Source: JACCXG01 sp963836735 (GTDB taxonomy: Bacteria; Acidobacteriota; Vicinamibacteria; Vicinamibacterales; 2-12-FULL-66-21). From it: a stretch of DNA of 64,000 bases. Both the position numbers and the translations under genes were made by a program. The stretch spans positions 1-64,000 of the forward strand of contig CAWIKP010000040.1 of NCBI GenBank assembly GCA_963836735.1, in the 5' to 3' direction. Under the pieces are notes generated by a model. That model searched no databases. It was not told where the DNA came from and was given only the letters and a program-made list of their open reading frames with translations. This document shows positions 18,142 to 31,118 of the stretch, in pieces. Position 1 is the first letter of the stretch; each line of letters starts with the position of its first letter.

Positions 18142-18897
18142 TCATTCGATCTCGCGGCCCCCGCGTCTCCGCGCGTGAAAGACCGCACGATCCTGACGAA
18201 ACGCAGGTATCAGCTGGTTCCTTCCCTTGAGCCGATGCCAGACCGCACGCGCGCCGCGATAGAACGGGCCAGGGCTCGGCGTCACGACCCTGACGTCGTC
18301 GAGCCCCGCGCTCTTCAGCATTCCAATGACTGCCGCCGGGTTGGGTCCCCACCAGTTGGTGGGGTCCGCATTCAACTCGCGGTCAGGGTAGAACGCCATG
18401 GCAGGCCGCCCGAGGCCGACGAGATCGATCACGGTTTCGATGATCAGCGTTCCGCGAGTGACGGCCGCGATTTTTTCGAGCGCCAGGAACGGATGGCGCA
18501 GGTGATAGAGCACCCCGAGAAACAGCACGATGTCGAAGGTGCCCAGGCGCTCGGGCGAAATGTCCATCACGTCGATGTCGACGTCTTCGACGCGCGATCC
18601 GAGCGCCTCGCGCGCCAGCTCGAAGCCTGCTTTCGCGCCCCAGCCCGAGCCGCGCCAGGAGTAGTAGTCGGTCGCGACCACCCGCGCCGCGCCACGGCGC
18701 TCGCATTCGAACGAAAAGAAGCCGTCCCATGCACCGATATCGAGAACGCTGAGTCCGGCCAGGGAGGCGGGCAGGTCCAGCCGCGCCAATCGCAGCGGCG
18801 TGTCGTCGATCCCGCGCGTCACGATCCCTCCACCGAGATCGATGCTGTGATACCAGCGATGCGCCGCGACGCGCCGTTCCAGGTCGGTTGCCGTCAT
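18142..18897 (-). CDS. SAM-dependent methyltransferase (CmoB/DUF1698-like)
   Basis: Class I methyltransferase of about 251 residues. The nucleotide-binding motif is LSVLDIGAWDGFFSFEC, followed by motif II region VVATDYYSW and FDIVLFLGVLYHLRHPFLAL. The sequence HRWYHSIDLGGG near the N-terminus and the YHLRHP region resemble the Mtase_9/CmoB group that carboxymethylates tRNA wobble uridine, but the enzyme is shorter than CmoB and may instead act on a sugar or lipid. Start: ATG at 18897, with two in-frame GTGs just upstream as alternatives. Confidence 0.82.
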   Translation of the reverse strand: MTATDLERRVAAHRWYHSIDLGGGIVTRGIDDTPLRLARLDLPASLAGLSVLDIGAWDGFFSFECERRGAARVVATDYYSWRGSGWGAKAGFELAREALGSRVEDVDIDVMDISPERLGTFDIVLFLGVLYHLRHPFLALEKIAAVTRGTLIIETVIDLVGLGRPAMAFYPDRELNADPTNWWGPNPAAVIGMLKSAGLDDVRVVTPSPGPFYRGARAVWHRLKGRNQLIPAFRQDRAVFHARRRGGREIE

Positions 18898-19070
18898 CAC
18901 CACAAGTCTCTCATCGAGGCATCATCGCAGACCGGTCGAGCTGACTCCAGACGCTCCGGTCGTGCTTGATCGTGCCCTCTCAGGATGGTCCAATAGGAGT
19001 GCACCCATAAAGCAGGTTGTCAGGCACCGCGCATCCGGCGGAGCTCGGACGGCCGGAGGATTGCCCTACG

Positions 19071-19784
19071 ATGTCGAGTCTCGCTCATCCGGACGCACAG
19101 AAGAGCTTGAATCGCCGCTCGTTCCTTGGCTATGGCGCGCTGGCGACTGCCGCCGCGATGGTGCCGGCGCGAGCCCAGGCGGCCGTCAGCAAGCGGCCGG
19201 AACGCGTCCTGTCGTTCTTCCACACCCACACCGGCGAGCGCCTCAAGATTGCGTATTGCTGCGATGGCGTCTATCAGCCGGAAGCGCTCGCTCAGCTGAA
19301 CCACCTGCTCCGCGACTTCAGGGTCAACCAGGAAAAGCCGATCGATCCGAACCTCTTCGACCTGCTCCACGAGCTCGGCGGTACTCTCGAAACGGATCAG
19401 CCGTATCACATCATCTCCGGGTACCGATCGCCGGAGACCAACGCCATGCTCCGCGAGCGCGGCGGCGCCCATACCGGCGTCGCGAGCAGCAGCCTGCACA
19501 TGGTCGGCAAGGCGATCGACATTCGCGTTCCGGGCGTGAAGCTGGATCACCTGCGCGGCGCGGCGGCCTCGCTCAAGCTCGGTGGTGTGGGTTTCTATCC
19601 GTCCTCCAATTTCGTCCACGTCGATACGGGGCGCGTTCGGTATCTGGTAGATCGGTCGGGTCTAAAAGACCCGGCCCTGCAATCCATCCGGACATCCCGA
19701 CGCATCGAGCCGCGAACCCGCGAATCGCGAACCCGCCCGCCTTCGCCGACTTCGTCGGCTACGGCGAGGCAGGCTATCCTGTGA
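19071..19784 (+). CDS. DUF882 (YcbK-like) M15 metallopeptidase, Tat-exported
   Basis: Periplasmic M15-type peptidase acting on peptidoglycan cross-links or stems (family role). The N-terminus has a Tat signal (NRRSFLGYGALATAAAM). Zinc-site motifs are SSSLHMVGKAIDIR (H, D) and SNFVHVDTGRVRY (H). A GGAGG ribosome site at 19055 supports the ATG at 19071. In the current frame the last 45 residues are Arg/Pro-rich and encoded by intergenic-type repeat words; dropping one base near 19643 ends the protein at TGG-TAG (19650), which is the normal RYW-type ending, so the true end is probably 19650. Confidence 0.87.
   Translation: MSSLAHPDAQKSLNRRSFLGYGALATAAAMVPARAQAAVSKRPERVLSFFHTHTGERLKIAYCCDGVYQPEALAQLNHLLRDFRVNQEKPIDPNLFDLLHELGGTLETDQPYHIISGYRSPETNAMLRERGGAHTGVASSSLHMVGKAIDIRVPGVKLDHLRGAAASLKLGGVGFYPSSNFVHVDTGRVRYLVDRSGLKDPALQSIRTSRRIEPRTRESRTRPPSPTSSATARQAIL
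19657..19784. repeat. Hairpin and CGAACCCGCG word-repeat cluster
   Basis: A CGGGTCT/AGACCCG hairpin (19657-19673) is followed by CGAACCCGCGAATCGCGAACCCG words (about 19710-19737, given here in part) and an inverted CGCCTTCGCCGA / TCGTCGGCTACGGCGAGGC pair to about 19775. It probably forms the real spacer between the peptidase and SET-domain genes. Confidence 0.5.
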
Positions 19785-19787
19785 TCG

Positions 19788-20181
19788 ATGATTGAGAGAC
19801 GACGGTCACCAATCCAGGGTTGGGGCGTGTTCGCTACCGAGCCAATCAACAAGAACAAGCGGATCATTCACTACGCCGGCGAGAAGATCAGGAACCAGGA
19901 GAGCCTGAAGCGCGAGAGGCGCTACCTGAAAAAGGGGCACATCTGGTGCTTCAAGCTGAATCAGCACTACGTGCGCGACGCGGCGGTCGGCGGGAACATC
20001 GCGCGCTACATCAACCACTCCTGCACGCCCAACTGCTACACCCGGATCATCGGCGACACCATCTGGATCATCGCCGCCAGGAACATCCGCGCGTGGCGCA
20101 GAGCTCACCTACGACTATTCCACTGACGGGGTCGGCTCCATCCAGTGCCGCTGCAGGCCTGGTTGCGCCACCAAGCTTTGA
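19788..20181 (+). CDS. SET-domain protein lysine methyltransferase-like, one frame slip
   Basis: Small SET-domain protein of about 130 residues. SET landmarks are SPIQGWGVFATEPI at the start, RYINHSCTPNCYTR (NHSCxPN active-site motif), a tyrosine in ELTYDYSTDG, and a post-SET cysteine cluster CRCRPGC. One base must be dropped near 20095 to join the last two; then the protein ends at 20181. It probably methylates lysine in a protein; bacterial SET proteins with intact post-SET clusters are uncommon but known. Confidence 0.8.
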
Positions 20182-20206
20182 ACGCATTCCCTTGACACCT
20201 GCTTCG

Positions 20207-20850
20207 ATGCTCGTCCTGTATCTGCACGGCTTCGCCTCGTCTGCCCGGTCGTCCAAGGCGACCTTCTTCGGAAAGAAGTTCCTGGAGGAAGCCGGCGTCA
20301 GGCTCGAGACGCCGGACTTCAACGAGCCGGACTTCTCGACGCTCACGATCACCCGGATGGTCGATCAGGTTCTGGGAATCCTCGACGCGCATCCCGGAGG
20401 ATCGTGCAGTCCTGATTGGCTCGAGCCTGGGGGCGTTCGTCGCCGTGCAGGTGGCCATGGCGCGGCCCGACCGGGTGACGCAGCCTGGTCCTGCTCGCGC
20501 CGGCCCTGGAATTCGGCGGTAACCGTATGAAGAGCCTTGGCGACGTGGGGATCGAGGAATGGAAGCGCACGCAACCGCCTCGACATCTTCCACTACGGGT
20601 ACGGCCGGATGATGCCGGTTCACTACGAGCTGTATGCCGACGCCCGCCGGTACGACTGCGTTCATGCCGCCCTGGGCATGCCGATCCAGGTCTTCCAGGG
20701 GCGACGGGACGATGCGGTCGATCCCGTGAGCGGTGGAGCAATGGTCGCGGCGCCCGTCCGAACGTCGAGCTGCACATGCTGGAGGACGACCACCAGCTCA
20801 CGAGCAGCGTCGACTATATCTGGGGGGAGATGAAACGGTTTCTGGGACAT
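20207..20850 (+). CDS. YqiA-like alpha/beta-hydrolase (esterase), frame broken
   Basis: Small alpha/beta-hydrolase of the YqiA/UPF0227 esterase type. It starts MLVLYLHGFASSARSSKATF; the nucleophile elbow GSSLGAF (about 20415-20435), the strand PIQVFQGRRDDAVDP and the late LEDDHQL histidine give a Ser-Asp-His triad. Frame slips are near 20403, 20485, 20570 and 20755. No clean stop is found close to the expected C-terminus (DYIWGEMKRFLG), so the 3' boundary, which abuts the convergent algD-like gene, is approximate. Confidence 0.65.
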
Positions 20851-20857
20851 CGGCGCT

Positions 20858-22175
20858 CTACCAGCAAATCCCCCTGGTACTGCGCCGGGATCTCTGAGGC
20901 GTCGATCTTCAGCCGGAACAGATCGATGACCACCTGGTCCGGCCGGGTCCTCCGCAGCGCCTCGGTGAACTCCGGCGAGCCGTTGCCGACCACGATCACC
21001 TCGGACTTCTCCAGCAGCTCGTCGATCGAATCGCTGAGGAGCGAGGAGAGGTGCGGGATCTGCTTGTTGATGTACTCCTTGTTGGCGCCGACGAGCCGGG
21101 CGATCGACACGTTGCGATCGTAGATGCAGAGCGAGTAGCCCTTGCCGAGCAGCGCTTCGGCGAGGATGACGATCGGGCTTTCACGCAGGTCGTCGGTGCC
21201 GGCCTTGAAGCTGAAACCGAGCAGCCCGATGCGCTTGCGCCCGGTCTCGACCACCATGTCGATGGCGTGTCGAATCTGCAGCTCATTACTGCCGAGGATC
21301 GACTGGATCACGGGCATGTCGAGGTCGACCTCTTTGGCCCGGTACTGCATGGCGCGCACGTCCTTCGGGAGGCATGAGCCGCCGAACGCGAAGCCGGGCT
21401 TCATGTAGTACGACGAAAGATTCAGCTTCTCGTCGCGACAGAAGATGTCCATCACCTCGTGGCTGTCGATGTCGAGCCGCTTGCAGAGGTTCCCGACCTC
21501 GTTCGCGAAGCAGACCTTCAGGGCATGCCAGGTGTTGCTCGCGTACTTGATCATCTCCGCCGTGCGGATGCTGGTCGTGATGACCGGCGCCTTGACTTCC
21601 GTGTAGAGCGCCTCGGTTGGCTGCGCATCGGACGAGTAGTTGTGGCCGATCAGCGTCATCGGGGGCTGGCGGAAGTCCTTGATCGCGGTGCCCTCGCGCA
21701 GGAATTCGGGGTTGACCGCGACGCCGAAGCCGCTTCCGTACTTCTTCCCCGAGGTCCGCTCGAGGGCCGGAATCACGACGCCGTGTGTCGTGCCGGGCAG
21801 CACGGTGCTTCGCACGACGACCACGTGGTAGCGCTCCTTTTCCTTCAGCGCTTCACCAATCTGTTCGCACACCCGCTCGAGGTAGGAGAGATCGAGGCTG
21901 CCGTTGCGTCGGCTCGGCGTGCCGACGCAGATGAGAGACAGGTCGGTCGCCGCGATCGCTTCCTTCGTCGAGGTCGTCGCCCGGAGCCGGCCGTTCGCGG
22001 TGTTGTCGCGAATCAGCTCGTCGAGTCCCTTCTCCACGATCGGGCTGCGCCCGTCGTTCAGGCTCGCGACCTTGTCGGGGTTGACGTCGACGCCGACCAC
22101 CGAGTGCCCGTCGGCCGCGAACGAGGCTGCCGAGACGCTGCCGACGTATCCCAAACCAAACACCGAAACGTTCAT
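20858..22175 (-). CDS. algD: AlgD-like GDP-mannose 6-dehydrogenase
   Basis: Nucleotide-sugar dehydrogenase closest in pattern to AlgD, which oxidises GDP-mannose to GDP-mannuronate. Rossmann start MNVSVFGLGYVGSVSAASFA; family blocks ICVGTPSRRNGSLDL, NPEFLREGTAIKDFR, FANEVGNLCKR, catalytic GGSCLPKDVRA and SFKAGTDDLRESP. The C-terminus reads YQGICW after removing one base from a C5 run near 20870, matching the AlgD ending; the stop is then at 20858 rather than 20814. The gene starts 14 bases after the stop of the glycosyltransferase gene, so it is the last gene of that operon. Confidence 0.85.
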
Positions 22176-22188
22176 CGTCAATTGCTCC

Positions 22189-23458
22189 CTAGAGGGGGAC
22201 CGGCACGGAAAGAGCACGGTCACGTTGTCCGGCCACTTCGTCTGGAAAGCGTGACAGTCCCCTCAATGCGTCCTCGAAATCCTGTGCAACGGCCGACCAG
22301 TCGTACCGTTCGACGACCAGGCGCCGAGCGGCCTGTTCCATGAAGCGCCGGCTCTCGGCATCGCGTATAAGCCGGACGACAGCGTCTGCGAACGCTGCCC
22401 GGGTCGTCCGCGAGCATGATGTCGGTGCCGTCGGAGACGGGCAGCCCTTCCGCGCCGATCGACGTCGAGACGACGGCCTTTGCCATGCCCATCGCTTCGA
22501 AGATCTTCAAGCGAGTGCCCCCTCCGATCCGCAGAGGCACCACGTAGACGCTTCCCGCCGCGAGATGCGGCCGCACATCGTCGACGCTGCCGGTGACTTC
22601 AACGCCGTGCTCCTCGCCGAGCCGCCGCACCGCCGGGGTGGGAGAGCGGCCGATGATGCTGAGCGTGGCGTCCGGCTCGCTGCGGCGGACGAGCGGCAGA
22701 ATCTCGCGGACGAAGTAGACCATTCCGTCCTCGTTCGGCAGCCAGTCCATCGAGCCCGTGAACACGATGTGGGAGCGGCGAACCGGGACCTCGGGCAGCG
22801 GCGCGAAGTACCTGGTGTCGACGCCGGTCTTCACCACGTGAACCGGCTTGCGGAGTGCGCCCGGATAGAGGCGCTCGAACGTTGCGCCATCGGCCTCGGA
22901 CACCGCCAGGACCAGGTCGAATCGCGACAACGCTTCGCGCTCGAATCGGAGCATGCGCTGCCACTGCCGGTTCAGCAGCTCTCGCGAGATCGCATTCGTC
23001 GCGGTCTCTGCGTGCCGCCGCCAGATCTCCGCTTCGACGTTGTGCGTGAAGAGGATCGACGGACACGGCAGCGTCGGCGGCAGGTTCACGACCGGCGGAA
23101 GGAAGTCACAGACCACGACATCGAACGCCCCGGAGCCGAGCAGCTCCACGACACGTGCCGCATATGCCGGCGACTGGTATTTCGCTACCGCATACGGGAT
23201 CGGGTCAACGATGTGGCGTGCGGCGTCTGCGTAGAAGCGGAGGGTCCCTTTGGCAGGGTCCGACCGCGGAATTGTTTCGAGCCGGCGGGAGACTTCGCGC
23301 ATCCCCGTCCGATGCTCTTCCCGCTGCGACGGCTCCGAGAACGACAGGTAGGTAATGTCGTGTCGCGCCGCGAGGTGCCGCATCAGGTGCCAGGTGCGGA
23401 GCTTGCCGCCCTTGTCGAGCGGCAGGAGCAGGCCGGCGTTCAGCCAAAGGATCTTCAC
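22189..23458 (-). CDS. Glycosyltransferase family 4, exopolysaccharide-locus type
   Basis: GT-B glycosyltransferase. The N-terminal domain starts MKILWLNAGLLLPLDKGGKL followed by RTWHLMRHLA, the pattern of the PEP-CTERM/EpsH1-associated sugar transferase group. The donor domain has IVFTGSMDWLPNEDGM, SVYVVPLRIGGGTRLKIFEA and a late acid helix. One frame slip near 22405 disrupts the last 60 residues; the restored end (ALSVPVPL) stops at 22189. It lies between the asparagine synthetase-like gene and algD in one co-oriented run. Acceptor and donor sugars unknown. Confidence 0.85.
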
Positions 23459-23471
23459 GGTGTGGCCCTTC

Positions 23472-25454
<1,983 letters not shown>

Positions 25455-25455
25455 G

Positions 25456-26636
25456 TCAGATACCCGCGGCCTGCGCGCGCTCGGCGCCGGAAAGCGAGCG
25501 AGCCGGCAGGCTCGCAACGTAGAGATCCTCGAACGATCGCACCATGCGCTCGAAGGAGTAGCGCTGCCGTACTTGCGCCTGCGCGCGCTGGCCGATGCCG
25601 GCGGCGATGCCGCGGTCGGTGAAGAGGTGACGTAGCGCGTCGGCGAGCGCCTCAGCGTTGCCGGGCTCGAACAGCAGGCCGGTGTGGCCGTGTTCGATCA
25701 AATCGAGCAGTCCGCCAGTGGCGCTGGCGACCACGGGCAGTCCCGCAGCCATCGCTTCGATCGCGCCATTGGGAAACGCCTCCGACCGGGACGGCAGCAC
25801 GAAGACGTCGGCCTCGGCGAGCAGCTGTGCGACATCCTCGCGGTGCCCGAGGAACTGCACCCGGCGCTCGAGCCCGCGCGCGCGCGACGAGCGCTTCGAG
25901 CTCGGCCCGGCGTGGACCATCGCCGACCACCTGGAACTCGCACGTCGGGGAATTCCGCGGCGAGCAGTGCGGCAGCCGCGATCAGCGTCTCGTGACTCTT
26001 TTCCGGACGCAGGTTGGCGACGGTGATGACCGAGCGGACCGGCCGTCGCGCGGTGACGGCATCCCGGTCCGGATACGCCGCGGCCTCGACGCCGTTGGGA
26101 ATCACGGCAATCGACTCGGGCGCGAGCCCCTCCTCCAGCAGGATGCCGCGGGCCGCCGCCAATTGGCGACGACCGTCGTCGCGCAGCGATACGCCTGGCG
26201 CTGCAGCCGAATCTGCCCCGGCGACTTGTCCGGGTTCAGCTCGCGACGGCTGCCGATGCGCACCGGCACTCCCGCCAGCGCGGCGCCAGGCAAGCCGAAG
26301 ATGTTCGCGTAGAGGTCGCAGGTCTGAACCACTTCGATCCGCTCACGCCGGCACCACCGCGCGAATGCGACGAGCGCGCCGAGCGTGGCCGGACGGGCGA
26401 ACCCCTGGATCGGAAACTCGGCAATGGAGGCCGCGCGTTCCGCGACCCTGCGGCAGCCACGCGCCACGCTTTTCGAAGCACGCGACGTGAACCCTGAAGC
26501 GCGAGGGGTCGAGCCGGCGAATGAGCTCCGTCATCTGCCTCTCGGTGCCGCCCGGCTCGAACCGGGTCAGGAAGACGGCAACCGAAACTTGAGGCGGCAA
26601 GTTCACAACCGTCAATCTCAGCAAGCGGGGTGCCAC
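25456..26636 (-). CDS. Glycosyltransferase family 4, frame broken
   Basis: GT-B glycosyltransferase. Pieces in order: VAVFLTRFEPGGTERQMTEL, VVQTCDLYANIFG, VRIGSRRELNPDKSPGQIRL, IAVIPNGVEAAAYP, LRPEKSHETLIAAAALLA, VQFLGHREDVAQLLAEADVF, and the donor-binding PSRSEAFPNGAIEAMAAGLP. The frame slips near 25885, 25965, 26155 and 26460. Start is a GTG at 26636. It ends 1 base before the start of the amidotransferase gene. Sugar specificity unknown. Confidence 0.8.
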
Positions 26637-26738
26637 GCCGATGACGGCTAAGTGGCGGTATTTTTGTGGCTTGGACTACCCACTCGCACCCTGGTGGGTC
26701 ATGTTGGGTAGAGCTCAGGAGCAGGGCTCACGCTGGCG

Positions 26739-28630
26739 CTACGCGGCGACCGACATTGCCGTATCCAGGTACTGCCGGTGCCAGAGCTCGAAGACGAGCA
26801 GCTGCCACAGGCGAAGGCTGTGGTCGCGCTTGCCGCCGAGATGCTCGTCGACGATCCGATCGACAAAGGCTGGGGCAAAGTAGCCGCGCTGGCGCGTCGT
26901 CGGTGACCGCAGCACGTCGGAGAACACGTCGGTCAGGCCGCCGCGGAACCAGACGCCGAGCGGCACGCCGAATCCCTGTTTGCGGCGGTCGAGGATCTCC
27001 GGGGGCAGGAGGCGCCTGGCAGCCTCTTTCAGCACGTGCTTGCGCCGCCCGTTCGCGATTTTCAGCGACGCCGGCAGCGTGGAGGCGAACTCGATGACCT
27101 CGTTGTCGAGCAGCGGCACCCGGGACTCGATCGAGTGCGCCATGCTCATGCGGTCCACCTTCGTCAGCACGTCTTCCGGCAGATAGGTCTCGAAATCGAA
27201 CCGCATCATCCGGCTGTGCGGCGGCAGCGCGTCGAACCGTGCGAAGTGCCGGGCCAGGACATGTTCCGCCTGATTGCCATCGAGCAGCTGCTGCATGTCA
27301 GCCGAATAGAGCGCGCGTTTCTCGTCCGGCTGGAAGAACGCAATCGAATCCAGATAGCGGCCGTTGTCGCTCGCGTGAGACGTGACGGAGGAAGTTCTTG
27401 CCGCGCACGCCGTGCGGCAGCAGCGGCCAGACGATGGACGCCAGCTGCCGCTTGCCGGGCAACGGCAGGTTGTCGAACTGCGCGACCCGTGGGTGTGGGA
27501 GGTAGCGATCGTACCCGCCGAAGAGCTCGTCCCCGCCGTCCCCCGACAGCACCACCGTGACGTGCCGGCGCGCGATCTCTGAAACGTACCAGGTCGGGAT
27601 GGCTGAGGAATCGGCAAAGGGCTCGTCGAAGTGCTCGATGAGGCGGTCGAGAATCGACAGGCCGTCCGGTCGCACCACGAACTCGTGGTGGTCGGTGCCG
27701 AAGTGCGTCGCCACCCGGCGCGCGTGCTCGAGCTCGTCGAACTGCGGCTCGTCGAAGCCGATCGAAAAGGTCTTGACCGGCCGGCTCGACGCCCGGGCCA
27801 TCAGGCCGACCACGACGCTCGAGTCGACACCGCCCGAGAGAAACGCGCCGAGCGGCACGTCCGACACCATGTGCGATTCCACGGCATCCGCGAGCACGCT
27901 CTCGAGCGCATGCGCGGCCTCCTCGTCCGATGTGCCACGGAACGGTTCGGCGGTGCCGATCTGCCAGTACTGCCGGACCTCGAGCCGGCCTCCCTTGAAC
28001 GTCAGGTAATGGCCCGGCGGGAGCTTCCTCACCCCTTTGAAGATCGCCCGATCCCGCGGCACGTAGAGGAACGACAGGTAGTGATCGAGCGCTTCCGGAT
28101 CGATCTCTCGATCGACGGCGCCGGCCGCGAGCAGGGACTTGATCTCGGAGCCGAAATACAACCGCTCGCCGCGCATCGTGTAGTGCAGCGGCTTGATCCC
28201 GGCCCGATCGCGCGCCAGCAGCAGCATCCGCTCCCGCCGATCCCAGATCGCGATGCCGAACATTCCGCGCAGCCGCCCGAACGCCTGCTCGCCCCACTCT
28301 TCGTACGCATGGACGATGGTTTCGGTGTCGCTGGAGGTGTAGAACCGGTGCCCCGCAGACTCCAGCTCGCGCCGGAGCTCCCGATAGTTGTAGATCTCGC
28401 CATTGAAGACGATCCAGATCGTCTCGTCCTCGTTGTGGATCGGCTGATGCCCGGTCGAGAGATCGATGATGCTCAGCCGGCGCATGCCCAGGCCGACGCC
28501 TGGCTCGACGTGAATGCCTTCGTCATCGGGCCCACGATGCCGGATGACGTCGCACATGCGCGTGGACACGTGGAGACGCGTCGAGCGTGGCTGACGGAGT
28601 TGAGTCGGCGAAGCCGGCGATACCGCACAT
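26739..28630 (-). CDS. Asparagine synthetase-type amidotransferase (second copy), two frame slips
   Basis: Second AsnB-type enzyme, about 630 residues. MCGIAGFADS opens at 28630; a slip near 28580 then leads to RMCDVIRHRGPDDEGIHV, FNGEIYNYREL, SGGVDSSVVVGLMA (PP-loop), LSGDGGDELFGGY and SIESRVPLLDNEVIEF. Another slip is near 27380. It differs clearly from the first copy, so this is not a recent duplication. It is the gene upstream of the GT4, about 100 bases away. Probable role: amide formation on a polymer precursor, or plain asparagine synthesis. Confidence 0.85.
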
Positions 28631-28632
28631 CA

Positions 28633-28703
28633 CAATCCCTAGTCGCTAGTGGTTAATCCTGAATCCCACCTTCGCGCTCCGCGCTACGGCGGGCAAGCCC
28701 GCC
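28633..28703. repeat. Word repeat and GGCGGGC/GCCCGCC hairpin
   Basis: Words of the form AATCC(C)TAGTCGCTAG run to 28667, then a perfect 7-bp stem GGCGGGC-AA-GCCCGCC (28688-28703) sits right at the stop of the heparinase-like gene. It may attenuate or terminate transcription between the two genes. Confidence 0.55.
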
Positions 28704-31118
28704 TACACCTCATGCACAGCCGGGGCCAGCTGTGTCATCCGGACCAGTGGCCGGCGGTGGGGCAGGGAGACGAGCGGGTCGCCGCCGACATGCAGTTCGG
28801 CGCCGTTCACGAGCACCGCTTCTGACCAGCCTTGTCCGTCCTCCACGAGCGAGAGCCAGCCTTGCGTCTGTCTGAAACTCGGCCGTGCCCCAGCGGGAGA
28901 CGGGCGCAGCATCGTGATCGGACGCCGTCCCATCCGGTTCGACGGCGGCGAGCAGGCAACATCTCGCCGCCGTCCCAGCGAAGCCGGAAGGATGCGGTGT
29001 GCCATCCGGCGGCAGGCTGCTCCGACGGGCACGGGTTCGATGGTTACGCCGCTGGTCATCGCAGAGGTCGCGGGAATGAACGTCGCGATCGTTGCCGGGG
29101 GGGTGACCTCGATCGAGCTCTGTGCTGTTGGAGCGGGCTCGACAACGCCGTAGTCGGGTGACCAGACGGCCAGCGGCGATTCGCCGGGCGGCAAGAGGAG
29201 CAAGGGCGCCGTGCTCGCCAGCGTCAGTGCGTGCTGTTCCTGCGTCAGAAGCGCAACGTGCGGACTCGCTGACGTGAGCTGCCAGCCTGGATGAAGATGC
29301 CAGAAGGCCTCGAACGACACGGGGGTCGAGGGACCGAGGATGTGGTCGAGGATCCACCAGCCGATGCCGTGCACCGCAAGCACGCCTCGGGTGTGCCGGT
29401 AGGGTGAATAGGCTCCATGCGTCCCCTCGACGTAGTCGCTGTTACCCGCGGTTCTCCAGACGCGCGCCTCTGCCATGGTCCTGCTGGCCCAATGGAACGC
29501 GCCGCGCGGCTCAGACTTGTGGGCGCCTGCCCAGCATCACCGTGTTGTGCATGCTCGTGCCGCGGAAGCGGTCGCGAAGCTCGGCGTCCATGGTGTAGGT
29601 CGCGGTTCCGGGATCGATGAGCAGCGGACGGCCCGAAACCGACAACGTCAGCGCAAGCGCATCCGAATGCGCATGGCCGCCGTTGAGGAACCCGTGCGGG
29701 CCTGCGTCGAAGACGAGATGGTCTCCGGACGCGGTGCGCGACACGTAGTAGCCGCTCGCGCCGAAGCGCCACCGACGCGGGTGCTGGCGTCTCGGGCGGC
29801 ACGGACGCCGCGCGTTCCCCGCAGAGCCAGTAGGCCTCTTCGGGCACGGCCCCGACTCGAAGCGTCCCGTCTCCCAGGAGCGCGGCCGCGGCGCCCAGCG
29901 TAGGACGGCAATCCTCGGCGCTGCGGCCGCAGATCGGAAACAGCTGCCCGCCATCGTCGTCGCCCAGCTGTGGCCGGATCCCGGCCTGGTCGCAGATCGC
30001 GCGCAGGTATCGCGCCTGGACGCGGACGGCATTTTCGAAGATGTCTGCGGCCGTGTCGCCGGCTCGCCTGGCGACGCGGGCCGCGAGCAGGTAGAAGTCG
30101 GTGGAGTAACGGTGATAGTGCGCCGACAGCTCCGCATGGCCGCCGTCGGAATGGATCTGCCGGCTCGCCTCCTCGATGAGCACATCCCTGCCGAGCCTGA
30201 CACGCCGCGGGCTGGCCGACAGTTCGGGCAGCGTGCATCCAGCCACGTACAGCGCGAGCGCCTCGCCGGTGAGGTGCGTGTTGGGGCTGAAGTAGCGCGA
30301 GAGGTTCTGCTCGATGTGCGTGAGCTGCCGATCGAGCGCGACGAGCAGATCGACGATCCAGGGCTCTTCGTTTTCATGCCCCGCAGCACCCGCGAACATC
30401 TCGAGTGCCCAGAGCCAGCTCAGACCGCGGAACGCGAGCTCCAGCATGCTCGCCCAGTTGGTGCCGATGAGAGGCGGATTGGCCTTCAGCCAGCTCTGGA
30501 GCTGCGCGACGAAGCACCGGTAGAAGCGGCGATCTCCTGACAAGGCGTAGGCCCGGCCGAGGACGAGCCAGTGCTGATGCCGGTTCAGTTCCCAGATGAT
30601 CTTGTGGTCACCCGCTCGCCGGATCGAGAAACGGCACGTCCGCCCAGTAGGCGGCCGGTGAGCGGCGCCCGTGCACCGGATCGGTGTGCCAATCCGGGTC
30701 CGCACCGAGCTGCAAGGCACGATAGCCGAGCAGGTCATAGCGTCCGCTGAGAATCTGCTCGGCACGCGCGAGCGGCGTCCTCACGTGCGGAAGGGAACGC
30801 GCGCAGGACGACTGCGACCAGATCCGGGAGCTCTCTTGCGTTGACCGGGAACACGGATGGCCGGCTGGCGAAGTGGCGCCCGAGCGCGAGGTGCGCCGCG
30901 CGGAAGTCTTCACGCTTCGAGCGCTTCGCGAACCGCCGACCAGTCCGGCGCCGCAATCTGCGTGGTCAACGCGCGAGCGGAGCGACGATCGCCGCCAGCC
31001 AGGCGTGAGGGCCGCAGTGCGAACGCGTCCTTCGAGCTTTCGCGCTTCACAGCAGTGCCCGGAAGCGCAACTCCTCCGACGGCATCGCGACGAGCCGGTT
31101 GAAGACCTGTCGCGTCAT
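28703..31118 (-). CDS. Heparinase II/III-family polysaccharide lyase-like protein, frame broken
   Basis: Large protein of the heparinase II/III (alginate lyase-like) family found in exopolysaccharide loci. The N-terminal alpha/alpha toroid includes WELNRHQHWLVLGRAYALSG, NWASMLELAFRGLSW and YFSPNTHLTGEALAL. The catalytic and beta-sandwich part includes HAELSAHYHRYSTDFYLLAA, GGHAHSDALALTLSVSGRPL, LIDPGTATYTMD and MHNTVMLG. The ATG at 31118 overlaps the upstream glycosyltransferase stop as ATGA. Slips occur near 29250, 29440, 29530, 29770, 30240, 30615, 30790, 30915 and 31045. Likely trims or remodels a uronate polymer in the periplasm. Confidence 0.8.
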
